The notes under the pieces: model-generated
Seen by the model: only the letters and a program-made list of their open reading frames with translations
Told to the model about the DNA's origin: nothing
Database searches by the model: none
Translations under genes and position numbers: made by a program
Source: Methylovirgula sp. 4M-Z18
GTDB lineage: Bacteria > Pseudomonadota > Alphaproteobacteria > Rhizobiales > Beijerinckiaceae
Direction of reading: 5' to 3'
Assembly (NCBI RefSeq): GCF_037890675.1
Contig: NZ_CP149574.1
Coordinates: forward strand, 3,758,874 to 3,822,873
Length of the DNA: 64,000 nt
Shown: positions 19,501 to 29,261 of the stretch, one piece after another
Position numbering within the stretch: position 1 is the stretch's first letter
Layout of the letters: the number at the start of each line of letters is the position of its first letter

Positions 19501-19696
19501 GTTCGGCGGCCTGCCGTTGATGCTCGGCACCGGTGTCGGGTCGGAACTGCGCCATCCGCTCGGCCTCGCAATTGTCGGCGGCCTCGCGGTCAGCCAGGTC
19601 CTCACGCTGTTCACGACACCGGTCATCTATCTGATGTTCGAACGCATCGGTGCGCGTCTCGGCGCATCGAGCTCCCCTGGAGCGGTACGCGCATGA
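16571..19696 (+). CDS. mdtB: RND multidrug efflux permease (MdtB-like)
   Basis: A 1041-residue inner-membrane proton/drug antiporter of the RND superfamily with 12 expected helices and two large periplasmic loops. The proton-relay aspartates sit in [15 protein letters not shown] near residue 400. The second half has [15 protein letters not shown] near 936, the MdtB/MdtC hallmark. The start is a TTG at 16571 with AGAGGA about seven bases upstream, giving [14 protein letters not shown], which matches the family start. The gene overlaps mdtC by four bases (ATGA). In enterobacteria MdtB and MdtC form a heteromultimer; the same is likely here. Confidence 0.93.
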   Translation: MNPSRLFIERPVTTSLLMAAILLVGIVAYRFLPLSALPEVDYPTIQVQTFYPGASPEVMTSSVTAPLERQFGQMPNLDQMASQSSAGASVITLRFGLDIDIDVAEQEVQAAINAANNVLPSDLPAPPIYAKVNPADAPILTLGVTSKTTKLIDIEDLIETRLVQKLSQVPGVGLVSLSGGQRPAIRIHADPRKLAAYGLNLDDLRTTISNMNVNTPKGNFDGPSQSFSINANDQIRDPSAYTASIVAYRNGAPIRLSDVATIERGPENDKLAAWMNRTGAIIVNIQRQPGANVIQTVDSIKKLLPQLTASLPADLTVTPLTDRTITIRASVQDVEFELALAVGLVVLVIFLFLRNIPATIIPSLSVPLSLIGTLALMYEVGFSLDNLSLMALTIATGFVVDDAIVVIENIARYLEMGHSPLEAALKGSEQIGFTIISLTISLIAVLIPLLFMGDVVGRLFHEFAITLAVTIVISAIVSLTLVPMLCAKLLKPHHPPVGEATAPKSPVEEKAAGGRFFQFIVGIYGRLLNLVLDFQGVTLLLALATFVVTAYLYAYIPKGFFPVQDTGVIQGITQAAQSSSFTAMSEHQQALADVILKDPDVVSLSSFIGVDGSNITLNSGRFLINLKPHNERTLSASQIIRRLEQEAASVSGIQLYMQPVQDLTIDTSVSATQYQFTLQSANLQDLQDWTPKLLARLQKIPDITDVASDLQQSGLSAFMTIDRPTAARFGITPATVDNALYDAFGQRIISTIFTQANQYRVILDVLPTLKTSIDSMDAIYLPSSASSTGQVPLQSITTTEVRKSPLQISHISQFPSTTISFNLAPSASLGGAVDAIRAAEDDIQLPSSFITSFQGAAAAFQSSLSNELYLLLAAVATMYIVLGVLYESFIHPLTILSTLPSAGIGALLALMAMGSDLDVIGIIGIVLLIGIVKKNAIMMIDFALDAQRVDGLAPRDAIYQACLLRLRPILMTTMAAMFGGLPLMLGTGVGSELRHPLGLAIVGGLAVSQVLTLFTTPVIYLMFERIGARLGASSSPGAVRA

Positions 19697-22600
19697 GCGG
19701 CATTCAGTCCGGCATATCCGCGCTTTTCATCAAGCGGCCCGTCGCAACGACGCTGCTGACGATCGGCGTTGCGCTTGCCGGACTTTTCGCTTTCGGCAAA
19801 TTGCCGGTCTCGCCGCTGCCGCAGATCGACTTTCCCACGATCTCGGTTCAGGCGAACATGCCCGGCGCCAATCCGGATACGATGGCTGCAAGCGTCGCGG
19901 CGCCTTTGGAAAAGCATCTCGGCCAGATCGCCGACGTCACCGAAATGACCTCGCAAAGCGCGGTCAACAACACGCGCGTGACCTTGCAATTCGGCCTCGA
20001 TCGCGACATCAACGGCGCCGCCCGCGACGTGCAGGCGGCGATCAATGCCGCGCGCGCGGATTTGCCGACGAGCCTGCGCGCCAATCCGACCTATCACAAG
20101 GTCAACCCGGCCGACAGTCCGATCATGGTGCTCGCCTTGACGTCGCCGACACGCACGCAAGGCCAGCTTTATGACGCGGCCTCCAATATCCTGCAGCAGC
20201 GCCTGTCGCAAATGCCGGGCATCGGCGAAGTCGATGTGAACGGCAGCGCGCTGCCGGCGGTACGCATCGAACTCAACCCGAGCGTACTCTTCAAATACGG
20301 CATCGGCCTCGAGGATGTCCGCGCCGCACTCGCGTCGGCGAATGCGAATGCCCCCAAAGGCGCGATCGAGGACGACGTCAACCATTATCAGATCTACACC
20401 AACGACCAGGCGAGCAAGGCGGAGCAATATCGCGACCTGGTGATCGCCTATCGCAACAACGCCCCGGTGAAGCTGGCGGATGTCGGCGAGGTGCTCGATT
20501 CGGTGGAGGATCTGCGCAATGCCGGGCTTTCCAACGGTCAGCCGGCGGTTCTCGTCATCCTTTACCGGCAGCCGGGCGCCAATATTATCAAGGCAATCGA
20601 CGATGTCCGTGCGCAACTGCCCTATCTGACATCGGCATTGCCCGGTGACGTCTCCGTCGCCATTGCGATGGATCGATCCCAGACGATCCGCACATCGCTC
20701 TCCGATACGTTGCGCACGCTGGTCATATCGGTCGCTCTCGTCGTTCTCGTCGTCTTCATTTTCCTGCGCAACGTGCAGGCTTCGAGCATTCCCAGCATCG
20801 CGGTGCCGGTCTCGATCATCGGCACATTCGCGGCCATGTATCTTCTCGGCTTCAGCCTCGACAATTTGTCGCTGATGGCCTTGACCATTTCGACCGGCTT
20901 CGTCGTCGATGACGCAATCGTCGTTCTCGAAAATATCGCGCGGCATATGGAAGAGGGCAAAAGCCGCATGGAAGCGGCTCTGCTGGGCGCACGGGAAGTC
21001 GGTTTCACCGTGATTTCCATCAGCATCTCGCTCATCGCCGTCTTTGTGCCGCTGCTGCTGATGGGCGGCTTGCCGGGCCGCCTGCTGCGCGAATTCTCCG
21101 TGACATTGTCGATGGCAGTGCTGATTTCGCTCGGCATTTCGCTCACCACGACGCCCATGCTGTGCTCGCGCTTTCTGCCCAATGTCAGCGCCATGCGGCA
21201 CGGACGGCTCTACCGTTTGAGCGAGCGCGGCTTTGAGGCGATGCAGAACTTTTATCGCGTGACATTGGCCGGCGCGCTCATCCATTCGAGAATCGTCGTC
21301 ATCGTCCTGGCTGCAACCGTCGGCCTCAACTTCTATCTCTTCACGCATATTCCTTCCAGTCTCTTCCCGGTGCAGGACAATGGCCTGATGATCGGCTCGA
21401 TTCAGGCCGACCAGAGCATCTCGTTCCAGCTCATGCGCGATAAGCTCAAGCAGATGCAGGACATCGTCGCCGCCGATCAGGCTGTCAATCACGTGGTGGG
21501 ATTCACGGGCGGGCGGCAGACCAATTCCGGCTTCATGTTCATTTCGCTGAAGCCCGTGTCGGAGCGCAAATTGACCAGCGACCAGGTCGCCGCGCGGCTT
21601 CGGCCGAAGCTCTCGCAAGTCGCGGGCGCACGGCTCTTTCTGCAGCCGGCGGCGGACCTTCGGGTCGGCGGCCGGCAGAGCAATGCGCTTTATCAGTATA
21701 CGCTCCAATCCGACGACACCACCACGCTTTACACATGGGGTCCGCGTTTGCTGGCAGCGCTGCAGAAGTCGAAAATCTTGACGGATGTGAATTCCGATCA
21801 GCAGCAAAAGGGCTTGGAACAGGATGTGCAGATCGACCGCGACACGGTCAATCGCCTCGGCCTGACGATCAGCGCGATCGACAACACCCTCTATGATGCG
21901 TTCGGCCAACGGCAAGTGTCGGTGATCTATAGCGCTCTCAACCAATATCATGTGGTGATGGAGGTCGCGCCGAAATACTGGCAGGATCCGCAGACGCTAC
22001 GCGATATCTGGGTCTCGAAATCGGGTGCCAACCCCTCCGGCACGCAAAGCACGAATGCGACCGCCGGCACATACAGCAAGGAAAGTTCCACCGCGACCGG
22101 CTCGGCAACCGAGGCCGCGACCATCGCGTCTGACTCGGCCCGCAATCTTGCAACCAATTCCTTGGCGGCGGCCGGCAAGTCCGCCGCTTCCGCCGGCGCC
22201 TCGGTTTCGACGAGCAAAGAGACGATGATCCCGCTCGCCGCCGTCGCGCATTTCGGACCGGGGCTGACGCCGCTGGCCGTCAACCATCAAGGCTCGTTCG
22301 TCGCCTCGACCATTTCGTTCAATCTGGCGCCTGGCCATACCATCAGCGAGGCGCAGCAGGAAATTCAAAACGCGATTCTCGATATTCAGATGCCGTCGAC
22401 CATCCGCGGCTCATTTGCCGGAACCGCGGCCAGTTCGGCCCAATTCATGGGCCAGCTCGGCTGGCTCATTCTGGCGGCGCTCGTTGCCGTCTATATCGTG
22501 CTCGGCATCCTCTACGAGAGCTATATTCATCCGATCACCATTCTCTCCACCCTCCCCTCGGCCGGGGTCGGCGCGCTTCTGGCGCTGAAAATGTTCAACA

Positions 22601-23007
22601 CCGAGCTCACGCTCATCGCCTTCATCGGTATCATTCTGCTCATTGGCATCGTGAAGAAAAACGCGATCATGATGATCGACTTCGCGATCCAGGCGAAGCA
22701 TGCCGGCCTCAACACGTTCGACGCGATCACCCAGGCCTGCCTGCTGCGCTTCCGCCCGATTTTGATGACCACGTGCGCGGCTATGCTCGGCGCTTTGCCG
22801 CTTGCCTTCGGTACGGGTGAAGGATCGGAGCTGCGCCATCCGCTCGGAATTTCGATTGTCGGCGGATTGATCGTCAGCCAGGTGCTGACGCTCTATACAA
22901 CGCCTGTCATCTATCTCTATTTGGATCGTTTCAGTCTGTGGTTGCGTGTGCTATGGCGGCGCGGCTATTTGGGGCTGCCCGACGACGGCACGGAGGGAGT
23001 TCATTAA
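19693..23007 (+). CDS. mdtC: RND multidrug efflux permease (MdtC-like) with periplasmic insertion
   Basis: The 1104-residue second RND permease starts [35 protein letters not shown] near residue 405 carries the proton-relay Asp pair, and [15 protein letters not shown] lies near 990. It is about 70-80 residues longer than usual MdtC proteins. The extra is an Ala/Ser/Thr-rich, low-complexity segment at about residues 777-845 in the second periplasmic loop, just before the conserved [12 protein letters not shown]. Base composition there is not unusual. Start and stop overlap the flanking genes by four and one bases. Confidence 0.93.
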   Translation: MSGIQSGISALFIKRPVATTLLTIGVALAGLFAFGKLPVSPLPQIDFPTISVQANMPGANPDTMAASVAAPLEKHLGQIADVTEMTSQSAVNNTRVTLQFGLDRDINGAARDVQAAINAARADLPTSLRANPTYHKVNPADSPIMVLALTSPTRTQGQLYDAASNILQQRLSQMPGIGEVDVNGSALPAVRIELNPSVLFKYGIGLEDVRAALASANANAPKGAIEDDVNHYQIYTNDQASKAEQYRDLVIAYRNNAPVKLADVGEVLDSVEDLRNAGLSNGQPAVLVILYRQPGANIIKAIDDVRAQLPYLTSALPGDVSVAIAMDRSQTIRTSLSDTLRTLVISVALVVLVVFIFLRNVQASSIPSIAVPVSIIGTFAAMYLLGFSLDNLSLMALTISTGFVVDDAIVVLENIARHMEEGKSRMEAALLGAREVGFTVISISISLIAVFVPLLLMGGLPGRLLREFSVTLSMAVLISLGISLTTTPMLCSRFLPNVSAMRHGRLYRLSERGFEAMQNFYRVTLAGALIHSRIVVIVLAATVGLNFYLFTHIPSSLFPVQDNGLMIGSIQADQSISFQLMRDKLKQMQDIVAADQAVNHVVGFTGGRQTNSGFMFISLKPVSERKLTSDQVAARLRPKLSQVAGARLFLQPAADLRVGGRQSNALYQYTLQSDDTTTLYTWGPRLLAALQKSKILTDVNSDQQQKGLEQDVQIDRDTVNRLGLTISAIDNTLYDAFGQRQVSVIYSALNQYHVVMEVAPKYWQDPQTLRDIWVSKSGANPSGTQSTNATAGTYSKESSTATGSATEAATIASDSARNLATNSLAAAGKSAASAGASVSTSKETMIPLAAVAHFGPGLTPLAVNHQGSFVASTISFNLAPGHTISEAQQEIQNAILDIQMPSTIRGSFAGTAASSAQFMGQLGWLILAALVAVYIVLGILYESYIHPITILSTLPSAGVGALLALKMFNTELTLIAFIGIILLIGIVKKNAIMMIDFAIQAKHAGLNTFDAITQACLLRFRPILMTTCAAMLGALPLAFGTGEGSELRHPLGISIVGGLIVSQVLTLYTTPVIYLYLDRFSLWLRVLWRRGYLGLPDDGTEGVH

Positions 23008-24428
23008 TGCGTTGCGTATGGGCGAGCTATGGCTCGGGACTGATTATCGCCGGGCTGAGCTTGGGGAGCTGCGCTCCAGTTGGGCCGGATTACGCCAAAC
23101 CGAATGCCCCCGTCCCGGCCCAGTACAAGGAAATCAAGGGTTGGAAGCTCGGCGAGCCGCACGATTATCTCGACAAAGGCGATTGGTGGACCGTTTTCGG
23201 CGACGCCGAACTCAACCGGCTCGAACCGCAGGTCGCGATCAGCAACCAGACAATCAAAGCTGACGAAGCCAATTACCGCGAGGCGCAATCGCTGATCGCC
23301 CAAGCCCGTGCCTCGCTCTTTCCGGACCTGACGCTCGACGGGTCGGCCACGCGCAGCGGCACCGGCACGGGCGGCGGCAAAAGCACCGCCACGAGCACCG
23401 GGTCGCTCACGGCCAATGCCTCCTGGGACCTCGACGTATGGGGCTCCGTGCGGCGGACCATCGAGAGCAAGGAAGCCGGCGCCGAAGTCAGCGCCGCCGA
23501 TCTCGCCAATGCGCGCCTCTCGGCGCAGTCCTCGCTGGCCACCGCCTATTTCGAATTGCGCGAGACGGATTCGCTGCACGATCTTCTGGCCGATACGGTC
23601 AAACAATATCAGCATTCACTCGACATCACGCAGAACCAATACAAGGCCGGCACCACGGCGCGCTCGGACGTGATCACGGCGCAAGCGCAATTGCTGTCCG
23701 CCCAGGCGCAGGAGATCAACACCGAGGTGGCGCGCCGACAGTTCGAACATGCGATCGCTGTTCTGACCGGCAAGCCGCCGGCGGAATTGTCGATTCCTCA
23801 TGGAGCGCTCGCGCACAATATCCCGAATGTGCCGCCACGCTTGCCCTCCACCTTGCTCGAACGCCGTCCCGACATCGTCGCGGCAGAGCGGGCGATGAAG
23901 GAAGAGAACGCTTTGATCGGCGTCGCGATGGCGGCCTATTATCCGGATATCTCGCTCTCCGGCGCACTTGGCGTGACCGGCACGACGGCCAAGGCCTCCC
24001 CGGCCAATCCGGCCTGGTCGATCGGCCTCTCCATGGCGCAGACGATTTTCAACGGCGGTTTGACCGAGGCGCAAGTTGCGGGGGCGAAAGCGACGTATGA
24101 AGCGAGCGTCGCCACCTACCGGCAGACCGTGCTGACCGCCTTCCAACAGGTGGAAGACGAACTCGCCGCCATGCGCATCCTCGCCGCCCAGGAAAAAGTC
24201 CAGATCGAGGCGGTGACGGCGGCGCGGCAAGCGGTGCAGATCGCGCTCAACGAATATCAGGCCGGAACGCAAAATTTCACGACCGTCGTGACGGCGGAAA
24301 CCACGGCCCTGTCGGACGAAGAATCGGCGCTGACGACGCGCGAACAACGCTATCTCGCGAGCGTGTCGCTGATCGTCGCGCTTGGCGGCGGATGGAACGC
24401 GTCCAAACTGCCGACAGAAGGGCAATAG
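23007..24428 (+). CDS. Outer-membrane efflux lipoprotein (NodT/OprM family)
   Basis: The 473-residue outer-membrane channel completes the tripartite pump. A lipoprotein signal ends LSLGSC (Cys22), followed by PVGPDYAKPNAPVP, the typical NodT N-terminus, and two OEP repeats. LLERRPDIVAAERAM near residue 290 is a strong family motif. The ATG shares one base with the mdtC stop (TAATG), so it is the last gene of the operon. An open frame back to 22938 overlaps mdtC and lacks a signal peptide. Confidence 0.92.
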   Translation: MRCVWASYGSGLIIAGLSLGSCAPVGPDYAKPNAPVPAQYKEIKGWKLGEPHDYLDKGDWWTVFGDAELNRLEPQVAISNQTIKADEANYREAQSLIAQARASLFPDLTLDGSATRSGTGTGGGKSTATSTGSLTANASWDLDVWGSVRRTIESKEAGAEVSAADLANARLSAQSSLATAYFELRETDSLHDLLADTVKQYQHSLDITQNQYKAGTTARSDVITAQAQLLSAQAQEINTEVARRQFEHAIAVLTGKPPAELSIPHGALAHNIPNVPPRLPSTLLERRPDIVAAERAMKEENALIGVAMAAYYPDISLSGALGVTGTTAKASPANPAWSIGLSMAQTIFNGGLTEAQVAGAKATYEASVATYRQTVLTAFQQVEDELAAMRILAAQEKVQIEAVTAARQAVQIALNEYQAGTQNFTTVVTAETTALSDEESALTTREQRYLASVSLIVALGGGWNASKLPTEGQ

Positions 24429-24472
24429 ATCCACCCGTCTAACATCACGGGCCTAAGCGCTGACCTATATGC

Positions 24473-24506
24473 CGTCATTGCGAGCGTAAGCGAAGCAATC
24501 CATCCA
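24473..24506 (+). repeat. REP-like palindrome, left half
   Basis: Begins CGTCATTGCGAGCG and ends CGAAGCAATCC. It matches the reverse complement of 25746-25773 except for one extra T. Such sequences normally lie as close inverted pairs in alphaproteobacterial genomes; here the halves are 1.24 kb apart with an IS110 element between them. Confidence 0.7.
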
Positions 24507-24625
24507 CTTTCCCGTAAGTTATGCTGCAATCGGCTCCGCTGCGATCGGGCGCAAAGCTGCGGTAGCGATGGGTCAAGGGGATCTGTCACGGTCCATAGGT
24601 TAGGAGATGGCGACTGTGTTTTGCG

Positions 24626-25576
24626 TCAAGTTTTTTGTGAGGGATTTGGTGTCCAGGGTCGGCGCTCGCGCATCATATGGTTGAGGATGACCAGGAGTTT
24701 TCGTGCGATGGCGATGAGAGCGACCTTGGGTGGTTTTCCGGCGTTGCGCATGGCTTCATACTCACTGCGCATTCCGGATTTGGATCGGGTTGCCGCAAGG
24801 GCCGCCATATAGAGCGCATTGCGCAGACAGGGGCGTCCGCCCGCAATGTGCGCTTGCCCCTTGTCGAGACCGCTCTGGGTGATCTGGGGCGCGAGGCCGG
24901 CGAGGCTAGCCACGGCCCGCCGATCCAGCGTTCCGAGTTCCGGCAGGTCCGCCAGGAGCGTGATGGCCACCGCCGGCCCGACCCCTGGCGCAGTCTGCAG
25001 TAGGGCTAGGCGGGCGCCGCCATCGTCGGCCGTCAGGCATGCGGTCAACTCCGCCTCGAGCGCCGCGCGCTGGCTCGTCAGGAAAGCGATCGTCTCTCGA
25101 TGGTTCTGGGCGATGTCCGCGTCAAAAGCCTGCTTCAGACGGGTCTTTTCCATCGCAATCATCTCGACGATCTGCCGACGGCGTGTCGACAGCGCCTTGA
25201 TGCGCTGGGCCTGGGGCGTGGGCACGGGGCGGATGATATTTTCCATGCGCAGAGCAAAGCGCGCAATGAGCTTGGCGTCCAGCCGATCCGTTTTGGCCCG
25301 ACGTCCTTCGGCGGTCCGCCAGGCCCGGATGCGGCGCGGATCCACGAGGCCGACCTCGAAACCGGTATCGGCAAGGGCCCGCACGAGGCGCGCCGCATAG
25401 GGGCCGATCGCCTCCAGCACGACGCGCCGCACCTGTCGGCGCGTCAGCCAGGCCAGCAAGGCCTTGATGCCGGCAGGTGCGTTGGCGACCCGGCGAACAT
25501 GGCCGCACGGTTCAACCGCAACATCCAGAAAATCCCGCCCGGCATCAATCCCGGCGGCGTTCGACAAGACGATCAT
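24626..25576 (-). CDS. IS110-family transposase
   Basis: The 316-residue protein has the DEDD (RuvC-like) N-terminal domain, with D11 in AAGIDAGRDFLDVAV, E55 in VVLEAIGPYA and the pair in KTDRLDAKLIARFA near residue 95. The C-terminal Transposase_20 domain contains LLQTAPGVGPAVAITLL near residue 190 and the serine region LAGLAPQITQSG near 226. The gene is full length with no frameshift, so the element may still be active. IS110 recombinases are guided by an RNA encoded in the element's own non-coding end. Confidence 0.9.
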   Translation of the reverse strand: MIVLSNAAGIDAGRDFLDVAVEPCGHVRRVANAPAGIKALLAWLTRRQVRRVVLEAIGPYAARLVRALADTGFEVGLVDPRRIRAWRTAEGRRAKTDRLDAKLIARFALRMENIIRPVPTPQAQRIKALSTRRRQIVEMIAMEKTRLKQAFDADIAQNHRETIAFLTSQRAALEAELTACLTADDGGARLALLQTAPGVGPAVAITLLADLPELGTLDRRAVASLAGLAPQITQSGLDKGQAHIAGGRPCLRNALYMAALAATRSKSGMRSEYEAMRNAGKPPKVALIAIARKLLVILNHMMRERRPWTPNPSQKT

Positions 25577-25681
25577 GAAGCCTCTCCTGTATCCGGACCA
25601 GCGCGGTCAAACACGCCGCCCAATCGACTGTTCGGTCACAACAGGAGGCGGGCATGCGCTCGCCATCATCACGGTGTTGCC
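25577..25681 (-). other. Non-coding IS end upstream of transposase; candidate bridge/seek RNA region
   Basis: About 105 bp (up to 170 bp if the element extends to 25745) lie between the transposase start and the right edge. In the IS110 group the guide (bridge) RNA is encoded upstream of the transposase, which is this position. The interval has complementary segments near GCCTCTCCTGT (25579-25589) and ACAGGAGGC that could form a stem. Placement of an RNA here is by analogy only. Confidence 0.35.
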
Positions 25682-25745
25682 TGGATTGCTTCCGCGCCAC
25701 ACCCGCCTCACGTCACACCAACGCGTGACGCTCTACAAACATACA

Positions 25746-25773
25746 GGATTGCTTCGCTTCGCTCGCAATGACG
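25746..25773 (-). repeat. REP-like palindrome, right half
   Basis: Begins GGATTGCTTCGCTTCG and ends CGCAATGACG; the inverted partner of 24473-24501. A further partial copy (TGGATTGCTTC) is at 25682-25692, and a small hairpin CGTCAC/GTGACG lies between them at about 25710-25730. Confidence 0.7.
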
Positions 25774-25874
25774 GGGAAGCGTCATTGGTGCCCTCCTTTG
25801 CTATAATCCTTCTCGTTGTCACGATACTGGCAATGTGCTTTGCTTCCGGACACGCGAAACGGAGGGCATAAGCG

Positions 25875-26504
25875 ATGCCAAGCCCAACCCTTTGGGGTCT
25901 CTTCATATTGGCTTCCGCCGTGCTGTTGCTGACGCCCGGCCCGGCGGTCCTTTACATTGTCGCTCGCTCGGTCGAACAGGGACGAAGGGCTGGCTTGGTC
26001 TCGGTGCTCGGCATCCATCTCGGCACGATCGTCCACATCACGGCTGCCGCGGTCGGGCTGTCGGCGCTGATCGTCTCGTCGGCGCTCGCGTTTGCCGTGG
26101 TGAAATATCTCGGTGCGGCCTATCTCATTTGGATCGGCATGCGCACGTTCATGGCACGAGACCCGAGCACAACAACGCCAGCCGTCCACCGCGAACCGTT
26201 GCGCCGCATTTTCCGCGACGGATTCGTCGTCAATCTCTTCAATCCGAAGACGGCGATTTTCTTTCTCGCCTTCCTGCCGCAATTCGTCGATCCGACGCGC
26301 GGCCCAGTCCACTGGCAAATTCTCGTTCTCGGCTTCACCTTCATGGGACTTGGCATCATGAGCGACGGCATGTTTGCTCTTGTCGCGGGTGCTGCCGGCG
26401 ACTTTTTACGGCGCAACAAGCGGTTCTTGCGCTTCCAACGCTGGTTCGCCGGCACATCCTTCGTCGGGCTTGGCCTGACCGCGGCTTTTGCAAGCCGCAA
26501 ATAA
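25875..26504 (+). CDS. LysE/RhtB-family exporter
   Basis: The 209-residue inner-membrane protein has about six predicted helices and the LysE/RhtB hallmark LTPGPAVLYIVARSVEQGRR near residue 19. GAAYLIWIGMRTF and FRDGFVVNLFNPKTAIFFLA (near residue 114) are further family stretches. These proteins export amino acids or related compounds; the substrate is unknown. A GGAGGG ribosome site precedes the ATG. It stands alone between the IS110 element and the convergent pal gene. Confidence 0.88.
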   Translation: MPSPTLWGLFILASAVLLLTPGPAVLYIVARSVEQGRRAGLVSVLGIHLGTIVHITAAAVGLSALIVSSALAFAVVKYLGAAYLIWIGMRTFMARDPSTTTPAVHREPLRRIFRDGFVVNLFNPKTAIFFLAFLPQFVDPTRGPVHWQILVLGFTFMGLGIMSDGMFALVAGAAGDFLRRNKRFLRFQRWFAGTSFVGLGLTAAFASRK

Positions 26505-26613
26505 ACGTGCCGGGCTCCCGGCCGCGGGCATGGGTAGGACTATATCTTCACCGACGCACGATTTCAGCGGGCAAGTTGAGCGATCTTTATCAACGAGAAG
26601 CGAGCCGAAAGAC

Positions 26614-26641
26614 AAAAAAACGGCCCCTGAGAGGGGCCGTT
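26614..26641 (-). terminator. Rho-independent terminator after pal
   Basis: A perfect 10-bp stem, AACGGCCCCT / AGGGGCCGTT, with a three-base loop, followed on the minus strand by a run of seven T. It lies about 20 bp past the pal stop codon and closes the tol-pal operon. Confidence 0.9.
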
Positions 26642-26662
26642 GAATACATTCGTGCGTAACGC

Positions 26663-27172
26663 TTACGAATTGCCGCCGTTCAACACGGTGACGGCGCGGC
26701 GGTTCTGCGACCAGCAGGAAATGTCGTCGCAGGTGGCGACCGGGCGCTCCTTGCCATAGGAGATGATCTTGATGCGCGACGCATCGATGCCGCGCGAAAC
26801 GAGATAATCCCGGGTGTTCTCGGCGCGCCGCTGGCCAAGGCCGAAATTGTATTCGCGCGTACCGCGCTCGTCCGCATGGCCTTCGACCGTGAACGTATAA
26901 CGGCCGTATTTGGTCAGCCAGGACGCCTGCTTGTCGAGCGTCGCCTGTGCCGTGCTCGAGAGTTCGGTTTGGTCGGTGTCGAAGAAGACGCGGTCGCCGA
27001 CATTCACTTCGAAATCTTTCACGCTGCCCGGCACCGCAGCGCCCGCGCCATAAGCACCATTGGCGCCATTGGCCATATCCGCATTCGGATCCTTGGAGCA
27101 GGCACTCACGCCCAAGGCCACAATCAAAGCCAACGCCAGCTTCAAGCTATGGCCGCCTGAGAACAGCTTCAT
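26663..27172 (-). CDS. pal: Peptidoglycan-associated lipoprotein Pal
   Basis: The 169-residue outer-membrane lipoprotein has a signal peptide ending LGVSAC (Cys25), a short Gly/Ala/Asn-rich linker and an OmpA-like peptidoglycan-binding domain with GHADERGTREYNFGLGQRRA. Pal anchors the outer membrane to the cell wall and is pulled by TolA and bound by TolB during cell division. The second ATG (27172) is seven bases from AAGGAG; the ATG at 27175 is four bases away and also possible. A strong terminator follows. The cpoB/ybgF gene that often follows pal is absent. Confidence 0.95.
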   Translation of the reverse strand: MKLFSGGHSLKLALALIVALGVSACSKDPNADMANGANGAYGAGAAVPGSVKDFEVNVGDRVFFDTDQTELSSTAQATLDKQASWLTKYGRYTFTVEGHADERGTREYNFGLGQRRAENTRDYLVSRGIDASRIKIISYGKERPVATCDDISCWSQNRRAVTVLNGGNS

Positions 27173-27344
27173 CATCAAACTCCTTCGCGGCGCGCAGAAG
27201 CGCGCAAAATCCCTTGACCAAAGAGCTAATCGCCGGATGGTTAACGTAAGGTTCCGTCAACCGTACGAAAAGCTTTTTGCGTGTTGTGCCTTCTAAGTAA
27301 CTTTGCGCGCATGGTTAACGACGATTTAATGGCGGGAATGAGGC

Positions 27345-28676
27345 CTAACCGAGCAGCGGCCCCCACGAAGGATCGGAAGCATAGCTTGGCGTCGGGATCT
27401 GGAATTCGCCGCGGCCCATGATGTCGATCAGGAACGTGCGGGCGCCGCCCGCGCCGCCCAGATCGCGGAAGAACATCAGATAAAGTCCGTTCGGCGCCCA
27501 GGTCGGTCCTTCATTGTGGAAGCCTTCCGTGAGGATGCGCTCGCCCGAGCCGTCCGGCTTCATCACGCCAATGGCGAACGAGCCGCCCCGCTGTTTGGTG
27601 AAGGCGATATAATCGCCCTTCGGCGACCAGACCGGCGTCGAATAGCGGCCCTCGCCGAACGAAATGCGCTGCGCGCCACCGCCATTCGAACCCATCACAT
27701 AAATTTGCGGCTGGCCGCCGCGATCCGATTCGAAGGTGATTTTCGACCCGTCGGGCGAATAGCACGGCGACGTATCGATCGCCTGGGTGTTGGTGAGGCG
27801 CGTCGTCGCGCGCGTGCGCAGATCCATGGCATAGAGATTGGTATTCGCGCCTTCGGCCAGCGACATCACCACGCTTTGCCCGTCCGGCGAGAAGCGCGGG
27901 CTGAAGGTCATGCCCGGGAAATTGCCGACCGGTTCGCGCTGGCCCGTCTCGATATTCATGATGTAGACGCGCGGATCGCCGCCGGCGAACGACATATAGG
28001 TGACCTCCTGTGCGGAGGGCGAAAAGCGCGGCGTGACAACGAGATTGTCGCCCGTGGTCAGATATTTCACATTGGCGCCGTCCTGATCCATGATCGCCAG
28101 GCGCTTGACGCGCTTGTCCTTAGGGCCCGTTTCGTCAACAAAGACGACACGGGAATCGAACCAGCCCTTTTCACCGGTGATGTGGGTGAAGATCGCATCC
28201 GAAATAATATGCGCGACTCGGCGCGCATTGGTCGGGTCGGTCGTATATTGCTGACCGGCAACCTGCTGGCCCGAGGAAATGTCCCACAGGCGGAACTGCG
28301 ACTTCAGCCGGCCGTCCCCGCCGCGTCCGGTGCTGCCCGTCACGACGAATTGCGCATTCACCGTCTTCCACGCGTCGGCGTTGGGCGCCTGGTCGGGATT
28401 GGCGATCTGCTCGGGGAAGCTTTTCGAATCGATCGGCGCGATGAACACCGAACGCTTAAAATTGTTGGTCATCACGCTGGTGATGCCGTTCGGCCCGCCC
28501 GCATCGCCGGCAAAATTCGTAATGGCGATATTGACAGGCGTGAAATTGCCGCCGCCGTGAATGTCGAGCGTGCGCTCCTGCGCCAGCGCGCCGCGCAGCG
28601 AGGACCCGAGAGCCAAGCCGGCGCCAGCGCTGGCCAATCCCTTAATCAAGGTGCGGCGTTTGATGAGCAAGGTCAT
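27345..28676 (-). CDS. tolB: Tol-Pal system periplasmic beta-propeller TolB
   Basis: The 443-residue protein has the N-terminal TolB domain ([20 protein letters not shown] near residue 55) and a six-bladed propeller with repeated [27 protein letters not shown] and [16 protein letters not shown] motifs. TolB works in the periplasm between Pal and the TolQRA complex. With the ATG at 28676 the N-terminus reads [20 protein letters not shown], which carries a twin-arginine-like motif before the hydrophobic core. A start at 28721 would add 15 residues ([15 protein letters not shown]). A gap of 172 bp separates it from pal. Confidence 0.93.
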   Translation of the reverse strand: MTLLIKRRTLIKGLASAGAGLALGSSLRGALAQERTLDIHGGGNFTPVNIAITNFAGDAGGPNGITSVMTNNFKRSVFIAPIDSKSFPEQIANPDQAPNADAWKTVNAQFVVTGSTGRGGDGRLKSQFRLWDISSGQQVAGQQYTTDPTNARRVAHIISDAIFTHITGEKGWFDSRVVFVDETGPKDKRVKRLAIMDQDGANVKYLTTGDNLVVTPRFSPSAQEVTYMSFAGGDPRVYIMNIETGQREPVGNFPGMTFSPRFSPDGQSVVMSLAEGANTNLYAMDLRTRATTRLTNTQAIDTSPCYSPDGSKITFESDRGGQPQIYVMGSNGGGAQRISFGEGRYSTPVWSPKGDYIAFTKQRGGSFAIGVMKPDGSGERILTEGFHNEGPTWAPNGLYLMFFRDLGGAGGARTFLIDIMGRGEFQIPTPSYASDPSWGPLLG

Positions 28677-28737
28677 GAGCTTAAACCGTTCGTTACAGTC
28701 AAAAGGAGGGGCGCGTTTCATAGTGCCTATGACACTA

Positions 28738-29250
28738 TCAAAGCGCTTTTTTTATGGAATTGAGCAGGTTCTCAATCGAGGCGCCGAGGCTTGGGAAAAA
28801 GCCGCTTGGCTCGGCCGACGCATCCGAAACGTCATCGGGCGCAAAGGACAGAATCGAAACTTTCCAATCGTCGTAATAGGGCGCGAATTTCGCCGGAATC
28901 TTCAACGGATTGCAGGCGGGCGATTTGGCGACCTGCAAGGCCGTTGCGGCAATCTTCTTCTCGTGCGGATCAGTGGGCACGTTCAGCAGAACGGGTTTAT
29001 CCCGCAACGAGCCGTCCGGCGCATAGGACATTTTGAGCTTCGGCTTGTAATGGACGGGATTGTCGTCGGGGTTGAAATCGCTCGGGCTGACCTGATTCCA
29101 GCAGGCCTGGTATTGCGCAAGAATGCTTTCATCGAGCTCGGCGATAAGTTCGCCCGACATATGCGCGGCCGGAGCGCCGGTTTGCGCGAGGCACAAAGAC
29201 GTTGAACCGGCGAGCGCCGCAATAGCTATAAAAGGGAGTGTGTGTTTCAC
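28738..29250 (-). CDS. Stand-alone secreted TolA C-terminal-domain protein (copy 2)
   Basis: This protein of about 170 residues has a cleavable signal peptide ([20 protein letters not shown], then LAQ) and then a domain matching the end of TolA: YQACWNQ, then [36 protein letters not shown]. The two Cys residues (ACW and ACNPL) that pair up in TolA domain III are kept. It ends with a 25-residue tail not found in TolA. The GTG at 29250 has AAAGG eight bases upstream; a TTG at 29265 overlapping the previous stop is the alternative. It lacks the membrane anchor and the long Pro-rich linker, so it cannot replace TolA; a periplasmic partner role is inferred. Confidence 0.8.
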   Translation of the reverse strand: MKHTLPFIAIAALAGSTSLCLAQTGAPAAHMSGELIAELDESILAQYQACWNQVSPSDFNPDDNPVHYKPKLKMSYAPDGSLRDKPVLLNVPTDPHEKKIAATALQVAKSPACNPLKIPAKFAPYYDDWKVSILSFAPDDVSDASAEPSGFFPSLGASIENLLNSIKKAL

Positions 29251-29261
29251 CAGGGGACCTT

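Larger units (their letters stand above)
24505..25681 (-). mobile_element. IS110-family insertion sequence (ends approximate)
   Basis: The element contains one complete transposase gene and short non-coding flanks. IS110 elements usually lack clear terminal inverted repeats and target duplications, so the ends are inferred from the interruption of the REP-like repeat: the left half stops at about 24506 and TGGATTGCTTC resumes at 25682. The right edge could instead lie as far out as 25745. The size of about 1.2 kb fits the family. Confidence 0.65.

Noticed and set aside
19627-21951. 774-residue minus-strand open frame opposite mdtC (and 571 residues at 16586-18301 opposite mdtB)
   Set aside because: Shadows of the RND permease genes with charge-rich, family-less translation.
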